NCBI GenBank assembly: GCA_009746045.1
Contig: RPFO01001163.1
Coordinates: forward strand, 1-64,000
DNA length: 64,000 bases
Reading direction: 5' to 3'
From: Mesostigma viride
Lineage: Eukaryota > Streptophyta > Mesostigmatophyceae > Mesostigmatales > Mesostigmataceae
Shown: piece by piece, positions 61,452 through 64,000 of the stretch
Layout of the letters: each line of letters opens with the position of its first letter
Position numbering within the stretch: position 1 is the stretch's first letter
Translations under genes and position numbers: made by a program
The notes under the pieces: model-generated
What the model was told of the DNA's origin: nothing
The model's input: only the letters and a program-made list of their open reading frames with translations
Database searches by the model: none

Positions 61452-64000
61452 ATGCAGACCAGTGGTCGCACGCGTTGGGAACCGGCCAACGGCTCTCCTG
61501 CGAGAGAAAAAAAAGCGGGATACTGCATGAGTCGTCGGATCGGTGCAGATGGACGGTCACGATTTCAAGATGATGTATGCGTTGAATTTGCCGCGTCCAC
61601 CGAACGTAGTCGTTGTTGCCATGGAGCCGCAAACACAGGCGGCCGACGCATTGACCCAGGTTCCAACTTTTCTACCCAACCGCCGTTGGGTAGTTACATG
61701 GCAGCAGAGCAGGATGGGCCTTACAAGGCCACAGATGAAGAGTGGCGCTCATTCCGTGTTAACAAGATCAGCGAGGAAGTCCCTTTGCCATTTGTCGCCG
61801 AGAGTAACCGGCTGGCAGTCCTCCGCAGCCAGATAGCGGTGCTATCGCGGAGGTACCTTCACCTTGGGGACCCAAAAGCTAAACAAGATGCTGCGTTAGT
61901 TGCCGCAGTTGTCGATAGACTGCTAAAAATATGCGAGTTTGCGGGGGCATTAGCAAACTCAGTGTTTGAGTCAGCAACGCGGAGGTACGAGGAATTGCAG
62001 AAAGTGGACCCCGCGAAGGCGGGCAAGGCTCCGGTATTCCAGCCGGCGCGGAAATTTGTAGCCGCCGAGCTGTCTCGATACTTGTCGAATTCGAAGTACA
62101 AGGCGAATAGCGGGAAGCGCGGCATTCGCAACCTGGACGAGGGGGGTGCCTTGGCCAACCTAACCAACCTGGACACGCCAAAGGTATAGTAGCTAAGCTC
62201 TACATTGGACTTATTCGAACTGAATGCTTTTCTTTTCCCGATGCAAAGGCAACCGAACTTCATGCATGCAATATTTTCTGATTCGGCACCATTAGTATTG
62301 GAGTAAAATGTGTACTTGCCGCTAGCTTCGATGTCAAGTTCCTTCTTTTAATTGATTTGCTTGTCTTTGTCCTCACAATCGTCGTATCACTCGCACGATC
62401 TTAGGTGAAGGTCGGGGTGCCAAAGCCCAAGATGGCGAATCCCAAGCAAGACAAGACTCACCTCGAGCCACAAGCCCCGGCCAAGGTAGGTTACGGCAAG
62501 AAAGCATTCTGGCTACTAGCTTACTGTATGTCGTCCGCAAAGATTGTTGCTTTCCACTCTCCATGCTCGTGAACATGTTCTTTACCGTGGGTATTCACGC
62601 GCCCTTATATAAATCTGGTTAAGAAATGCTACAGTGACTGACAAGCCTATAAAAAAATTTTAATACTTGTAATCCATGCCAGCACCCCACCCCATTTATT
62701 TATGCATGCCAGCACCCCACCCCATTTATTTATGCATGCCAGCACCCCACCCCATTTATTTATGCATGCCAGCACCCCACCCCATTCATTTATGCATGCC
62801 AGCACCCCACCCCATTTATTTATGCATGCCAGCACCCCACCCCATTCATTTATGCATGCCAGCACCCCACCCCATTCATTTATGCATGCCAGCACCCCAC
62901 CCCATTCATTTATGCATGCCAGCACCCCACCCCATTCATTTATGCATGCCAGCACCCCACCCCATTTATTTATGCATGCCAGCACACCACCAACCTGTTA
63001 CGCCCGCCTAAAGGCGGCGGGCTCCGCTTTGCCTTTGCCATTTTCAAGCGCCCCCATGTCAGATGAGCAAATAGCTCAAGAAATCACGTCCTCTAACTTT
63101 TGTACCTAGTTGGTTGTGTCCGTTTCCCCGAAATTGTGGCTTGCGCAGGTCGAGAACACCCTGAGCCCCCAGCAGCAGGAAATCGCCCTCCTCCGGGCAA
63201 GGCTAGCTGCACTTGAACAATCTGCAAAGGCGGCAACAGCTTCAGAACAGTCGGTCGTCTATATCATGGCGCCGCCCCCTGTGCCACCAAGGAACCCTGT
63301 CCTTGCCGTGGCCGCTTCCCCCTCGGCCACGTCGGCTCCCCCCGCCGCAGAAACCGCGGCGCCGGCAGCCAAGGCCGCGGCGCCGGCAGCCAAGGCCGCG
63401 GCGTCGGCACCCAAGGCCGCGGCGCCGGCAGCCAAGGCCGCGGTGCCGGCAGCCAAGGCCGCGGCGCCGGCACCCAAGGCCGCGGCGCCGGCACCCAAGG
63501 CCGCGGCGCCGGCACCCAAGGCCGCGGCGCCGGCAGCCCAGGCCGAGGGGGAGCCGGCAGCCGAGGCCGCGGCGCCGTTCATTCCAAAGACGCAAAAGAA
63601 CAAAGTAGAGAAGAAACCTGATGTGCCGCCAAAGAAACTCAAGAAGGAACGGGAGCCCCAAATAAAAAAGGAACGCGGTACCCCCCTCGACCTGGGCCTT
63701 GGTCACTTTCTGCCGCAGCTCAGCCGCGTGGCCACCATCCGAAAGGATGCCCAGCCGAAAATCGGGATGTTCATCGCCGTGCGGTTTCTCCTAGAGGACC
63801 CTAAGAAGGACCGGGATGAGTGGATCTGGGAGTTTGGTAAAGTCTGCTCCATCAACAAGAAAAGGAAGATCCCACACTCAATCCTGTTCGTCGAGCATGA
63901 CGGCGCAAGCAAGACTTACGAGCTCGCCCTCAACGACCTCCCCCAAGACAGCAAGGAAACATGTGCTTGGGTGGCTCTTGATGGAGTGTACCCCGAGGAC
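61452..64000 (+). CDS. Unrecognised gene divergent from the CACTA transposase, 3' end beyond window
   Basis: Exons 61452-62183, 62405-62485 and 63149-64000 (still open) join in one frame, with GT-AG introns. Two starts are possible: Met at 61452, or the Met of MAAEQDGPYKATDEEW at 61698, which looks more natural. Exon 1 is mostly helical. Exon 3 has about ten PAAKAAA/APKAAA repeats (residues of histone-H1-tail type), then a Lys-rich stretch. It ends with IGMFIAVRF...WIWEFGKV...ILFVEHDG...YELAL, which resembles a small Tudor-like barrel; that reading is inference. Position in the same element suggests a DNA-binding partner of the transposase. Confidence 0.65.
62667..62988 (+). repeat. 30-bp minisatellite, about 10.5 copies
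   Basis: The unit is GCCAGCACCCCACCCCATTYATTTATGCAT with a T/C alternation, in an intron of the divergent CACTA gene. Open frames on both strands through it are artefacts of a 30-bp (10-codon) period. Confidence 0.95.
63000..63075. repeat. Hairpin-bearing dispersed repeat, inverted copy of 25545-25610
   Basis: CGCCCGCCTAAAGGCGGCGGG followed by CTCCGCTTTGCCTTTGCCAT is the reverse complement of sequence near 25545-25610. The GAGCAAATAGCTC hairpin that ends family R follows at 63066. Confidence 0.6.

Larger units (their letters stand above)
51607..64000. mobile_element. CACTA/EnSpm-like DNA transposon, left end to beyond the window
   Basis: The proposed terminus is CACTAGGAACTCAGATTCTG at 51607. 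It is followed by about 360 bp of short TGAGAAAA/TTTTCTCA repeats in both orientations, as in CACTA subterminal regions. Inside are a tnp2-type transposase gene on the minus strand and a divergent plus-strand gene running off the window. The right terminus (expected to end TAGTG) is not in the window, so the 3-bp target duplication cannot be tested. The transposase assignment is firm; the exact left end is inference. Confidence 0.65.

Noticed and set aside
62647-63109. Periodic open frames on both strands
   Set aside because: The 30-bp unit is a multiple of three and has no stop in these frames; the array lies in an intron.
63213-63706. Arg/Pro-rich and Gly/Arg-rich frames on both strands
   Set aside because: They are shadows of the Ala/Lys/Pro repeat coded in the frame that joins to the upstream exons.

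Overview
This is a eukaryotic nuclear window. The evidence is a spliced flagellar gene with GT-AG introns, a mixture of LTR, tyrosine-recombinase-type and DNA transposons, long minisatellites, and no operons or organelle genes. The combination of a cilia/flagella gene with GC-rich exons, short non-autonomous elements with split direct repeats like Chlamydomonas TOC1, and a Ty3/gypsy element carrying a cytosine methyltransferase fits a flagellated green alga (Chlorophyta). That placement is inference; nothing here identifies the species.

Left half (1-34517): one plus-strand host gene, the 3' part of a CFAP57/WDR65 orthologue. Thirteen exons are joined here in a single consistent reading frame (about 977 residues: the end of the WD40 region, the long coiled coil, and a low-complexity tail). 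The start of the gene lies left of the window. Its introns are swollen by repeats: 4.7 kb of polypurine G-rich satellite, a 4.3-kb minisatellite built from the gene's own exon-intron boundary, other G-rich arrays, two split-direct-repeat elements, a hAT element with an 8-bp target duplication, a 29-bp minisatellite and a dispersed repeat family.

Right half (about 36960-64000): a nest of transposons. A plus-strand Ty3/gypsy element (gag, protease, C5 cytosine methyltransferase, start of reverse transcriptase) is cut inside its reverse transcriptase at 42342 by a second, minus-strand LTR element. That second element was hit by a minus-strand Ty1/copia element (44055-51406, target duplication GTGGG), itself interrupted by a split-direct-repeat element (45351-47334). 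It was also hit by a CACTA/EnSpm-like DNA transposon starting near 51607. The CACTA element has a six-exon tnp2-type transposase gene on the minus strand. That gene is intact except for a gag-protease-only LTR element (56193-60738, target duplication TCTCC) inside exon 1. A divergent plus-strand gene of unknown function runs off the right edge.

The host gene and the mobile elements do not form a pathway. The links between elements are parasitic: the gag-only LTR element shares primer-binding site and polypurine tract with the copia element and was probably mobilised by copia-type machinery, and three split-repeat elements share architecture and termini but code for nothing. Most interesting are the methyltransferase-bearing gypsy element, the three split-repeat elements, and the tandem arrays of 5' splice-site sequences inside the flagellar gene.
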